From Trametes villosa (Eukaryota > Basidiomycota > Agaricomycetes > Polyporales > Polyporaceae), in the NCBI GenBank assembly GCA_002964805.2, contig PUDQ02000001.1:5976001-6040000 (forward strand): a stretch of 64,000 bases of DNA, given 5' to 3'. The notes under the pieces are model-generated. The model searched no databases. It saw only the letters and a program-made list of their open reading frames with translations, and was not told the origin of the DNA. Numbering within the stretch: position 1 is the stretch's first letter; the number at the start of each line of letters is the position of its first letter. Positions 1-11,571 of this stretch are shown in pieces. The position numbers were made by a program, and so were the translations under genes.

Positions 1-2625
1 ACTGCGAGTAGCAAGTCAGTATGCCATGCCAGCGAAGCGCACACAATAACACGCACTCGAACTCAGCTGCCCTCTGAACTCGGCGATCGCGACCCGACGG
101 CCCTTGAACTTGCCAATGAAGACGTCCTTGAAGCCGCCGCTCCCAATCTTCTCGAGCTTGGTCAGCTTCTCGGGAGGAATCTCGCGGTCGTCCAGTCCAA
201 GACTCTCGAGATCCAGTTCGAGTTCTCCTTCGCCGTCTCTCTCCTTATGCCTGACTGACAGAGGCGGCGTACGTGGCTCGTCCAAGTGAACATGTTGCGA
301 ACGCAGGAGGACAGGGGGAGTAGCGCTACCGCGACCTCCAGACCCGGATTTCGAACGTGTCTTGCGACGACGTGGAACGCGGGCTGTTGACGGAGGGCGG
401 GCGGTGCCTGTGGACGATGGCGCGGAGGTGGTAGCCTCGCTGCAGTGCCGGTCGCGCCATTGGAGGAGGGCTTCAGCCAACTGGGGCTTCGTCCCACTAA
501 CATCGATCTCGCGCGTTTCGCACAAGCGAACGAGGTCGTCTCGCCGCATGCGCACTAACGTCTTCGCGGTGGCGACCGTGAGATCGACTGCAACAAAGTT
601 AGTGCATCCGCAGTGAAACCGCTGCAGGGACGTACCATCGTCGTCCTCCATGGCCTCTTCCCCGTCGTCGCCATCAAGGGTATCAACATCATCCGCTGTG
701 GACCCTGTTGATTCACTATCATCGGCGGCGCCATCCTCTTCGTCTTCCTCCTCCTCATCTTCATCCTCCTCGCCGATATCCTCCTCGATGTCGTCGTCAC
801 CGACGACTTTGCCGTTGCGTAGCTTGCGCGGCTCGTCGAGTAGGGTTTCCTCCTCCTCGTCCTCCTCACCGTCCACGCTCCCTTCATCATCGCCCTCTTC
901 AGCCGCGACAACTGTTCCCTCTTCCTCACTCTCCTCGTCGTCGCCGTCACTCGGTGGCGTATGGGTTTGCAGCTGGCGCGCCCTTAAACGATTCCGTACT
1001 GGGGTGTGGCGTCCACGTAGAGCAGGATTTGCCTTCGGTGTCGCCATGGGAGAAGGAGATTCGTCGAGTTGATCGACGTCGTCGCCTTCCTCAGGATCGC
1101 TCGACAAGAGCTCGTCCTCCTCATTGCCCTCCTCGTCGGTACTCTCGTGGAGGTTCCCAATCTTGCCTTTCGCCTTGCGCATGGGCGTGACACGACGACT
1201 GCCCTCCGAGGCCTCATCGGGTTGTTGCCTATCATGACCAAGCCTACTCACAGAGCCTTTGCTTCGGAGACGGCGAGGGCTCGGCTTGTACTGCCTGAGC
1301 GAGCTCTCGACCTCGGTGAGGTCCGTGAGATCGCTCTCGTCTGGATCTGGCGATGGCAGCCTGCTGACTTGGACGCTGTCGCTGAAACCGACATGCTTCC
1401 CCTTGCCCTTCCTGCCTGATGACGAGCTGGGGCTGGGGCCCACTTCACCGGAAGCCTTGCGAGTGCGAAGGCGAGTGGCGGGTGGGGAGGGTAGCGAACC
1501 AGATGGTGTGGAGGATGTGGGAGAAGACCGACTTGAGGAAGCGTTGCTCAACCCTCGCCTATGGTGAAGATAAGGTGGATGAACATTAGCGCAACGTGCA
1601 GTGACGAACCTTCTCGTAGAGATGCCGCTGGGCTGCTCGACTGCGCTGAAGTCACCAGAACCGCGCTTTCGCTTCCCCTGCGATGGCGAGAGGTCGCCAG
1701 CGTGGTGTTGGATATGGCTCAGAGACAAGCATCGATCCCCCATGAGTTTGCGCGATGTCCGACCGAGGTCGTGCAGGGTTGCCCTCCTTCTTAGTCCATT
1801 TCTGAACCGATTCCCGAAATCCGTCTCTTCCCCACCAGCGACATGACCGCCGCCGTCCGAAGAGTAGTCACTTGAACCACTATCTGCCACCCCGGGAGAT
1901 GAGGGAGGAAGATCTGCAACATCGTCACGGGCGGCTATGATGCAGTCGACGATCTCCGGCTTAGTGAGGAGGTCGGCGTCTTCGGTCAACCCAGCGGCTT
2001 CGTACAGGCGAACAAGCTCGTCTTTCCGCAGGCGGAGAAGGCGGCGGGAGGGTGCCTCGTTGATGAGGTAGCTATCGGCTTTACCCCGGAGTGAATACAG
2101 CACGCGGCAAACTGGAAAAGAGCTACACATACAGGAATCGAGGCCATCCTCGTCTTCGGAGTTATCCGAACGATTCCAACGCTCCTGCTCGTCGACGTCC
2201 ATCCCGCTCCCCTGTTCCTCCTCGCTAGAGTCAGGCATGGCTTTCCGGCGTTTGACGCGGCTGGCAGAACGGGCGCCTCTTGCGTTGGAGGTATTCTCAC
2301 TGCCGCTCACGACGCGTTTGCGCTTCATGCCGATAGATACGTCGTATCCGTGTCCTGCATCGCGCATAGTGTCCTTGCGGTCGGATAGAATGCGAGATGG
2401 GAGTCGGCGGAGGTTGAAGTGGAGAGGGACGAGAACGGGACGCGACGAGGAAGGTGGGGAACTGCCAGACGCGTGCGAGGACAAGTCGGGCTGGAGGTAG
2501 GGCTCTGTGAGGGATAAGACGCGTCTGCGAGCGTGGCTGGCGCGTTGGGCGTGTAGTTTGCGGCGGGAGACGATGGCGGGGTCTGGGAGAGATGCTTTCC
2601 TGTGGTTAGACCGTCTTTGGGCCAT
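1..2625 (-). CDS. SAP-like, acidic, kinase-domain nuclear protein (C-terminus beyond window)
   Basis: Only the N-terminal ~850 residues lie in the window; the kinase domain continues past position 1. A basic, Ser/Arg-rich N-terminus is followed by two short helical motifs that look SAP-like (around residues 195-230, LRKDELVRLYEAAGL, and around 690-720, MRRDDLVRLCETREI). Between them lie long Glu/Asp-rich tracts. At the end a protein-kinase N-lobe begins: glycine loop G-S-G-G-F-K-D-V, then R-V-A-I-A-E-F-R. The Lys expected in a VAIK strand is not at that position. A 55-bp intron (56 down to 2, donor GTGCGT, branch CTGAC, acceptor CGCAG) ends the visible exon. Two poorly conserved stretches read through in frame near 2050-2140 and 600-640 are probably further introns. 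DNA or chromatin association is inferred from the motifs. It is divergent from the RCC1 gene. Confidence 0.7.
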
Positions 2626-2999
2626 GCCAGTCGAGCGGCGAGCGTCGTAGTCTGGTCGGCCGTGCCAGAGCGTGTGTAGGGAGCACCGGGAGCGTGGGGA
2701 GAGGGAAAGAAACCGCCGGTGTCGTTGTTGCCGTCGTCGTCGTTGTGCTCAGCGTCGGGGTGTTTGGCTGGGTTTGGCGGGTATGTTCGGGAGCCAAACA
2801 GGCGCAAGCAGCGGCCACCGGCACGTGAGATTCATGTGACCGGGCGCGGCGCTCTCGTCACGCGCCTGCGTCCGTTCAACTTTTTCGGCGCTCGCGTGCG
2901 ATCCGCTTGCAGAGAGTCTCAGCCGCTGCCTCAGCCACCGCGCGCCTTGCCCTCCTCCTTGTCTTCCCTCCACCACCATCCGCCTCCGCTCAGCCCAGC
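2626..2999. promoter_or_regulatory. divergent intergenic promoter region
   Basis: 374 bp separate the start codons of the leftward kinase gene and the rightward RCC1 gene, so this stretch must hold both promoters. It contains a CGTC-rich microsatellite-like patch near 2717-2745 and pyrimidine-rich sequence just before the RCC1 ATG. No convincing TATA box was seen. Confidence 0.5.
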
Positions 3000-4777
3000 A
3001 TGCCTCCCAGACGAGCTCGCGCGGCCAGCGTTGCTGAGCCTGCACCCCCGCGCTCCCGCGTCTCCAAGCGCGCCGCGTCCCCCGACGCCGAGAAGGCGGC
3101 TCCGACCCCGAAGCGCGTCCTGCGCGCCGCGCCGGCCAACGTAGAGAAACCCAAGGTCAACGGGAAGGCGAACGGGAAGACCAAGGCGAGCCCCGACGAG
3201 AAGGCGAAGCCCGAGAAGGGCAAGGCCCCCGCGCGCGTCCGCAAGGTCGCCCACGAAATCAACGCACTCCCCGCGATCCCCCAGCACTACCGCCCTCCGC
3301 TCAACCTCTTCACCTGGGGCTCGGGCGAGATGAGCCAGCTGGTCATGGACTACAATGAAGAGCTTGCGAAGCCGCGCAAAAACGCTTTTGTCGCGGAGAA
3401 AATTGAAGAGGGCGTGTTAGGCGACGACAACGCTGGCCTCGAGTCCGTCGCTGCTGGCGGCCTCCACACGCTGTTGCTGGACGAGAAGGGCGCGGTGAGT
3501 CGTGTTTCTCCGCATGCTCCTCCATCATATCTCTCATACTGGGCATATCCAAGATCTGGTCCTGCGGAACCAATGACAACGGAGCTTTGGGCAGGGTCAC
3601 GGTCAACGTCCCTGATCCGAAGAACGATGCATACTCCATCGAAGTTGATGAAGTCACCAAAGACCCTGTTTGGAAGCCTGTCCCCATCCATAGTTTGGTC
3701 GAGGAAGGCTTCCGCGCGGTCAAGATTGTGGCTGGCGACAGCTTTTCCGCAGCTATCAGCGACGCGGGCGAGCTACGCGCTTGGGGCGCATTCTCCGTAA
3801 GCACTCTCACAGCATATATTTGTGTGCATTGTCTGAATTAGATCTCCCAGGGCAACCAAGGCCTTGTCGGCTTCTCTAGCCACGCCAAAAAGCAGTACAA
3901 GCCCGTCCCCCTTCTCGAACTCAAGGACGAGAAGTGGGTGTCTGCCGCAGCCGGCAACAACCATCTCCTGCTCCTCACCACCCACGGCAACATCTACACC
4001 CTCGGGACCGGTGAAGAGGGCCAGCTGGGCCGGCGCGTCATCGAGCGTCGCAAAATCAGCGGCACGGCCCCCGAGAAGATCGTCCTCGGCACGCGCGCGC
4101 GCAAGGCCGTGATCATCGGCGCGGGCAACAACCACTCCTTCGCAGTCGACGACGAGGGCAACACCTGGGGCTGGGGCGTCAACTCCAAGGGCCAGACGGG
4201 CACCGGCGTCTCGGACGTCCACGTCGACAAGGAGGTGCACGCCCCCAAGCGCGTCATCGGCCTCAGCAAGGCCGAGCTCGACGGCGCCACCGTCACCCAG
4301 ATCGCGGGCGGCGACCTGCACACGCTCTTCCGCACCTCCGACGGCCGCGTCTTCGCTTGCGGGCTGTCCGAGGAGGGCCGCCTGGGCCTCGCGGACGACG
4401 ACGCGGCGTTCAAGGACCGGCAATACTCCGACTTCCTCCCCGAGCCCGTGCAGGTCGCCTTCCCAGACGCGAACGACCGCGTCGTCCACATCGCGGTGGG
4501 CACGAACAACAACATCGCGGTTACGGCCGGCGGCGCGCTGTACTCCTGGGGCCGGCAGGTCGTCGGCGAGCTGGGCCTCGGCGACTCTGACCAGCCGTTC
4601 CAGACGACGCCCGCGGTCGTTGTGCGCAAGGAGGGCGGCAAGTGGGCTGCGGTCTCTGCATCATGCGGTGGCCAGCACTGTTTGGCGCTGCTACGGAGCA
4701 AAGACGAGGACCCGGTGCCTGTGGGCCCGCGCCGACATGACCATCCGGATGGCATGGGCGCTGCCATCAAGGCATAA
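3000..4777 (+). CDS. RCC1-type regulator of chromosome condensation (Ran GEF)
   Basis: RCC1 family proteins exchange nucleotide on the small GTPase Ran on chromatin and so drive nuclear transport and spindle assembly. Three exons, 3000-3494, 3554-3796 and 3842-4777, join in phase to 557 residues. A Lys/Pro/Ala-rich basic tail of about 95 residues (likely nuclear localisation and chromatin contact) precedes a seven-bladed propeller. RCC1 repeats are marked by LFTWGSG, VWSCGTNDNGALGR-type, AAGNNHLLLL, TWGWGVNSKGQTG, AGGDLHTLF, FACGLSEEGRLGL and YSWGRQVVGELGLGD. The length and the basic N-tail match the fungal Pim1/Srm1 group rather than generic RCC1-repeat proteins. The first two introns are 59 and 45 bp. 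The ATG was chosen because it opens the basic tail and lies after a CT-rich leader. Confidence 0.93.
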
Positions 4778-5146
4778 CGGCGGCTGGACAAGCGCTGCGG
4801 ACTGGACTCGCGACACCTCGCTGTATCTACTACCCTGTGCATACGTACCCCCTAGCCTCCCTCTCGTCTTTATGTCCTCTATCCTCCATGACCTCAACCG
4901 CACCATGCTCTGTGCTGCTCCAGTGGCTCGAAAGGACCCATGCGCATCCACCCTCTCCCTCCAGTACATTACGCGCTCTTCAAAGGAAGAAGGCTCAAGA
5001 GCAATCTCATTCTACTATACAACTAGCATCCTCCACCAAGCGTTCCGCGTCCTCCTATGTGCCTGCACGGCGAACTAGATCTGCAATGTATACCCATCCT
5101 CTACCATCAACGCACGAGCGCATATCCGCGGCCTCGAAGCACGAGC

Positions 5147-7900
5147 TTATAGCTTGGCGACCAACTTCCGGAGCTGGACCTTCTGGATCTTGCCCGTCGA
5201 CGTTTTCTACCGGTGACAACTTATAAGACCCCCAAGACCTTCGAACCCGGTCGCGCAGAGAGACGCTTACCGGCAACTCTTCAACGACGGAGACCCACTC
5301 GGGGCACGCAAACCCTGGCAAACGGCTGCGCGCGTGCTTCTTCAAGTCCTGCTCGAACGCGGCATGGCGTCCCGCCCACTTTCCCGCCTTCTGCGGGTGG
5401 AGGATGACGAACGCCATCGGGCGCTCGCCCCACTTCGGGTGCGCGCGCGCAACGACGGATACCTCGAGCACGTCGGGGTGTGAGGCCAGCTCTGCAAAAT
5501 GTCCGGTGAGCATGTTTTTGTGGAAGTATACATGGGTCAGCCCTACCTTGTTCAATTGCTAGACTCGACGCGTTCTGGGAACGATCTCAAGTCAGACAAT
5601 ATACTCCCCCACTCGCACTCGAAAACGCCTCACCTCTCCCCCCGAAATGATGATATCCTTGCTGCGGTCCTGCACCGCAATATACCCGTCCGGGTGCCAC
5701 ACCGCGAGGTCGCCCGTGTTGAAGTACCCGCCGCGGAACGCCTTGCGCGTCGCCTCGGGGTCGCGGAAGTACTCCTTCATGACGATGTTCCCGCGGAACA
5801 CGACCTCACCCATCGTCTTCCCGTCGCGCGGCACGTCCCGCAGCAGCGCGTCGTCAGGCTCGCCGTCCTGCTGCTGGAACACGACGCGCGCGTCCTCGGC
5901 GGTCGCGAAGCTGTGCCCCTGGCGCGCGAGCAGCTTCGCGCGCTCGTCGAGGGGGAGGGACGTCCAGTGCGGCTGGTAGTAGCACTTGGTCGATGGGCCG
6001 TACGTCTATCGTCGCAACGATATGTCAACGATGCTCGTGATGTTTTATTGAACTACTTACCTCACTGGTGCAGCCGCGTAGATGGTTTGTTCATGTCAGC
6101 CGCCACATGCTATCAGGACGGGACTGGCGGTACGCACGTCAGCCCATACACATGCACCGGCTTGATGTTGATCTTCTCCAACTCCCCGATGAGGTGCGCC
6201 GTCGGTGCCGAGCCAGCAATGACCGCATACACAGGCTTGTCCAAACGTCGCGCCTGGGGCGCGTTGATCAAACCGATCTTCAAACGTCGTTTCAGCTCAC
6301 ACTCCAGCGCAAGTACTGCCACCGCAAATCTTGCACTGACCTGTACAGTGGGCGCGCCGCAATAGTGCGTCACGCCGGAGCCGAGAAGGTGGTTCCAGAT
6401 GTGTGGATATGACACGGAACGGAGGGTGATCTGCGGGTGATGTTCGTCATGTTCTTCGGGGAACAAGTGTCATGTGCGGGGCGCTCATACCTGGGCGGCG
6501 GCAGCGAAGGTGATTGCCCATGGGTACGTCCACCCACTAGCGTGGAACATTGGCAGTATCCTATCCTTCGAGTTAACAACCATTCAGACCGCCAAGCCTC
6601 AGAAGCACTGCTTACCAGAGGTATGTCGATTCGTGGGTCATTCTACATTCAATCAGCTCGGTGTTCTGTGATACACTGCGGCAATGCGGAGTTGACGAAC
6701 CCAGTCTCATATGCATTCGCCATAGCAGCAAGATATGAGCCTAGGGTATCATTAGCCATCTTCGCTCACTTAGCGGCGGGACCAAGACCTCTGACCTCGT
6801 AATGTGGTAAGCACGCCCTTTGGCTACCATGTCAAGCAGTCCGATGAGTTCGATACTCACGCATGCTTTGTGGCAGATACTCACCCGACCCGTTGTCCCA
6901 GACCTGCATCACAATCAGGACTACTGGCGGACGACTAGAAACAGCACAACTTACGTATAGCATAGCGCACAAGGCGCGTCCTCGTCTCGCTCCCACTCTA
7001 ACCCAGGCCAACCGCGCTCCTCGCTAAACTTCCGTCCCGCCGTGAGGAATTGCTCGTATGGGTCGTCCTCGCGTCCATTGTCGTTCACTACGACGACCGG
7101 CACCTTCGCGCCCTTGACCAGGTGCACATACTCGTGGTCGACGAGGATGAGCCGCGCCCCGCTGTGCTCGAGGATATACGCGACTTCACTATGGGTGAGT
7201 CGGGTGTTGATGGGGCAGATTACGGCTCGTGCCCCAAGGACGCCATGATACGCATCTAGCAGAGCGCGCGGAGTTAGTAGCTACTCAGCACTATAATCAA
7301 CCTGTAGAGGTACCAGCAACGGCGGGTCTAATACGCGTCTTTAGCTCACAGTGATGAAAGATATCATACGCTACTCACGTATTCGGTGCTATCACAGCGA
7401 TGCGGTCCCCTGGCCGAATGCCAGCCTGTATGAGAGCATACGCGAAGTTCTGGCAGCGTTGCGCCCTGTCCCCCGACGCGTCCAGTTCTATCCCCGGCGC
7501 AGTACGAGAAGCACTCACCATACGGCATACGAGTATATCACGGGATGCTCTACGTCTGGATGCACCACCGCCAGTTTATTGGGATACACTTGGGCGGACC
7601 GGAGCAAGAAGGCAAGCGGGTTCTGCGTGCGAAGATGATGAGGTCAGGTCAGGGAACCCACCCATGTCCGACGATCTGCGCTCACCAGGGCATGGCGGTG
7701 GACTGGCACATCGCTGGGAAGGCGCAGGCGGTAGCTGACCTCGCGCGGGGGGATGCTCGCCTGCGTGGGCGTGAAGTGCTTGAGGGACGCTGTTCAGGGG
7801 GCCGACGCGTTGGGACATGAGAACTCGCGCGGGGTGGTAGTGTGTGAGTCAGCGTACCGTTCGCCATGTAGAACTCCTCCGCGAGCTGTATGTCGGCCAT
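5147..7900 (-). CDS. acyl-CoA ligase / AMP-dependent acyl-activating enzyme, probably peroxisomal
   Basis: ANL-superfamily enzyme that activates a carboxylic acid with ATP and then forms the CoA thioester. Many short exons could be traced. Exon 1 is 7900-7858 and exon 2 is 7789-7686; the third begins N-P-L-A-F-L-L-R-S. Later pieces read AGIRPGDRIAVIAPNT, MFHASGWTYPWAITF, GSAPTAHLIGELEKI, then GEVVFRGNIVMKEYF, GGYFNTGDLAVWHPDGY and DRSKDIIISGGE, which are the A8/hinge motifs. The end is K-T-S-T-G-K-I-Q-K with the catalytic A10 lysine. The last three residues are A-K-L, a PTS1-type peroxisomal signal. The order and motifs resemble the plant/fungal AAE (short- or medium-chain) group; the actual substrate cannot be told. 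Exon borders in the middle were not all fixed. It is convergent with RCC1. Confidence 0.88.
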
Positions 7901-9235
7901 GATGCTAATGTGCTGCGCTCTTATATGTGCGTGCCGCGCAAGACGTGTTTCGTGGATTGACGCGACGGGGGTGAAGGGGGCGGGCGTGCAGCGGAATGCG
8001 GGGAAGAATGCGGGGTAATAGCCGGTTCAACACATGACCAGGCGCGCTCCCGCCGATTCTGTCGCCCAAGCGCGTCTTGGACGCAAATTATCAGATTAGA
8101 TTCCTCGGGAAAGCAAGCCAGATAAGATTACGAGCTCGCCTGCGGTGCGCTCACCTATTTTGCGGTCGTAGGGCGCATCTTCCGACTCGAGACAGAATAT
8201 TCGCCGGCTTGAAATCTTCCTGAATGTCGTTCTTCCGGGTTGCGCCAACACGGCTGAAGGTTGGGATAGACGACGGGGGGCGGCACGGCGCTTTCTGTGA
8301 GCGCTTCGTCACGTCGTAGACGCGCGCTACCTGCGATCCGTGCTCACCTTCTGGGACCGTGTCCTCCTACCCTCATCACCATGACATATGTTCAGCGAGC
8401 GTTATGACGAGTGGGTCGGAAGCGTGAGACCCTCTGGCGGGAAGAGCTTTCCGACATCGGAGGAAGTCGATGATAGGCATGGGCGTTGACTCGGGTGAGG
8501 CTGCAGAACTTCACCGGTCAGAGCGGTCGCCTCAGTCGTAAGCGACCTCACCTCGATAACCAAATAGCTCACGTCTCCTTACCTCAGGGGAGTCTAACTG
8601 GTGCTTCTCGCGTCACTTGAGCAGCATGAAGGTGGCGGTCGCTTGTATAAACTAACTAGTCGCCGGAAATGGCAATACTCGCCGACTCTTTCATCCTTCC
8701 CGATCGAGGGCGGTTAGACGCCGATGTGCGACCAGCGGTGGTGGCTCGCTCTCGTCCATACCACCACCACAGGCTATGTCGGACATGTTTTATTGCGAAT
8801 AATCCCTCCAGTAGCCTCGTATACAAATCTGTGAAGTCATTCCTCTCGCACTGCGAACATACGCTGAATCCATACACTGGCACCCGGGCTCGCGCCGGCC
8901 ATAGCGGAGATATCTCGCGGTCCGGGCGCGCGTGGCACGCGTGAAAGCGACGTCCCAGGTAAGTCGCCCCCTTATACTCCAACACGGGCAAGCCCTCCTC
9001 TCAGTTCTGACCGTCCGTCCAGAAGTCCCCTACCCGAGTGATCACACCAGCAAACAGCTGAGTCCCCAGGAAGCCGGCAATGCGCCATTGTGCGTATTTA
9101 ATCACTTCGGGCGGACAATGGGCGTGCGCACCGTGCCCCGGCTTCCTCAGCGAGATTGCCTCCGCCCGAGCCTCTCTCTGCTCTACTCCTCCACCTTGAG
9201 CCTTCCTGTTGCTCTGCTGCACTCGCACGCTGAAG
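7901..9235. other. intergenic region, no supported gene
   Basis: This 1.3 kb lies between the divergent ligase and DUF6593-like genes. Short ORFs on both strands (for example near 8656-8991) have no coherent composition or splice context. The sequence is most simply two promoters plus spacer. Confidence 0.5.
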
Positions 9236-10121
9236 ATGCCGCTGTATAAGCTCACATCTTTGGACGTCCGTGATACGGCGCTTGTAGATTGCGCCACCGG
9301 CGAAGTCGTATATCGCACCTCCACCCCCTCCGCCTCCTCAAGTCCCTCCCGGTCAAGAGCGAGCTCGATCACCAGCTGGGCGAGCTCGAGCCGCTCCCAG
9401 GAGAAGCTGCCCTTGAGGGATCAGTGCACGACGGCGGTGCTCGATCGGCAGGGGGAGACCGTGGCGGAGATTGTGTGGGAGGGGAGGCACGCGTCGGAAA
9501 TCAGGATACGGGACGAGGTCCTGAAAGGCACGGCCGAGCTGTTTGATGCTGCCTTCGTCAGAGTCCTGTAAGTGCCTGTTTAGTATGTCCTCGCTGCCCC
9601 TTACCGACCTGACCGCTCGGGCAGCCCGGACGAAACTTTCCTCCCAACGCGTATGGAGTACACCTGGAGAATCACCCCAGAAACTCTGACAGTACGTGCT
9701 CAGTGATAGATGTACGCGATGGGCCGCTCATGTGTGTCCTGCAGCTGTTAGACGACGACGATGCCGTTGTTGGGCGATTGTATGCGGATTGCGCCTTCGT
9801 CAAAGGGCGTCCCGTCCCCGCTCTGCGACCCCATACGGGGCTTGACTATCTCGAGCTCGATAAGCTCCCATCCGACGAGCTACTAGAAGTGATCGGTATG
9901 TCCAGTCAGGGTCCGGTCGCTTAACAAGCCGCTCATGTCCAACCCCAGTCTCGTATCTACTCGTCAACACGCTGCGCGAGCGGTTATACTCGGTCACCAA
10001 ATATGTCTACGGCAGCCAGCGCAAGCGACTTTCGACCTTGCGCTCGCACGCAACCCGGAGCTTTGCCAACCTCCGAGATAGCCTCCGCCGGACTATGTCC
10101 CCCTCGTCCATCCAACACTAG
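9236..10121 (+). CDS. DUF6593-like basidiomycete protein
   Basis: Four exons (9236-9567, 9625-9691, 9745-9895, 9949-10121) join in phase to 240 residues; introns are 53-57 bp with perfect GT..AG ends. The start M-P-L-Y-K-L-T-S-L is followed by A-L-V-D-C-A-T-G-E-V-V-Y-R-T-S-T-P. A middle part then reads AEIVWEGR and FLPTRMEYTWRI, and the third exon holds a beta-rich stretch (VVGRLYADCAF) leading to LDYLELDKLPSDELLEVI. This order resembles DUF6593, a small beta-rich family largely restricted to Agaricomycetes and without known function. The last exon is basic and Ser/Arg-rich. There is no signal peptide or membrane helix. The family assignment is from memory of the pattern, not a search. Confidence 0.75.
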
Positions 10122-11571
10122 ATGAGCGCAACGCCTCTTTCGCATTCTATCGCTGTTGCTACACAACCCTGCCGCACACTCGTTCTATCCTGCGCCACCG
10201 AAACTCATCCCTCATTCAAGAGCCTCATACCCACACACATATTCGCTTTCGTGTTCGTTTGTCGATATTGTTATCGTTTACTTGCTCTCCCTGCACCTCT
10301 TTACACACATTTCGGCCAGGCTGCCTCCTGACGCGCTGTCGCTGTACTTGTACTGGCATTGTTGGTTTTCATTGCATCGTATCAGTCCAATTCGAGAAGT
10401 AATAACGTGTACTTGGAAGGAAACTCCAGACAGCGTGAAGGCCCATGACATGATCAGAGGTTGTTTGCAAGTGCAATGGAGAGCCGAGTAGGCTCCCGAG
10501 CTAGTCTACGTGGCCCGTGACGTCGTGCACGCCCGATATCCGGCTTGCCTCCTACCACCATCATCCCAGTTTCCCGCATGCCAGTCTCCTCTCGATCATC
10601 GTCCGCGTCCATGTCCGAGGGCGACATATGCGAAGTCCACGGAGACAACGACCCAGAATGTCCGAAATATGCAGCGCCGTGCGGCGGCGCTGGGGAATGT
10701 TTTCGGCTTCGTATGCGTCGCTGCTCTGGTGCGATGACATCGGCATATGGCAGCTTCAACATTTGACGTCGGCCCTCGGGCGGGGTGTATGACGCCTCCT
10801 CACCTATGTCTGGAACCGCTCACATACTTCTCTACTAGGATACGCGGCTAACAAGCTAGTAGTCGGAGCACCTAGCAACGCGCCGCACGCACGCACCCCT
10901 GAACTTTCCAGCTGCCCCATCCAGTATGTCGCGCATCCCCACCGAACTCTACACGTAAAGGCGCAACCACGATCGCAGGCGTCCCGCCGGGAGCTTAGCA
11001 AGATGGAGTAAGAATGAGCGGCGGGTGCGCGATGGCGAGCGTCCGCGCGTCCCGCGCAGTGCGGAGGAAAGCGCGCGAGGTACAAAGGGAGCACTGCATT
11101 CCCTGGCCTCCGGCGTTGATCAAGCTCATGTGCGTGTGCTGTGCGCCATGGCCGTGCGCCGCGCACCGCACCTGTCGACATCCTGCGTCTGAGCTCGCGT
11201 CTGCGCCATCTCGCCCACCTCAAACGCGAAATTTGACATCACGTCCCTCCCGCCGCGTCGCCCGCGCTGCGCGGACATGGGCCGTGGGAGCTGCCACCGC
11301 GCGGTGACTCGGAATGGTCGCCCTCGCCCGCATCGGACGGTGGCCCCGGTTCACAGCCTCGCTGAGCGCTGCTGCTCCGAGCAGCAAATCCCGGCCAGCG
11401 GGTCCTGTCAGATATCTGGATGGTATATAATGCACACCGCTCTGCGACATGGCCGCCGCCAAGCCCACTACACCCACTGACTAGACTTGACTCTTCCTCG
11501 GACTCCTCATAGACTACTATATAGACTCTCCCGAACACCCTCTAGACTTATCCTCCTTCCTCTTCCCCAAG
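10122..11571. other. intergenic region with aminotransferase promoter
   Basis: About 1.45 kb with only incoherent ORFs. The right part serves as the aminotransferase promoter. CT-rich sequence (11520-11570) precedes the start codon. Confidence 0.5.
11424..11430 (+). promoter_or_regulatory. TATA-like box of aminotransferase gene
   Basis: TATATAA lies 142 bp before the ATG at 11572. A CT-rich stretch typical of fungal transcription starts follows. Confidence 0.4.
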
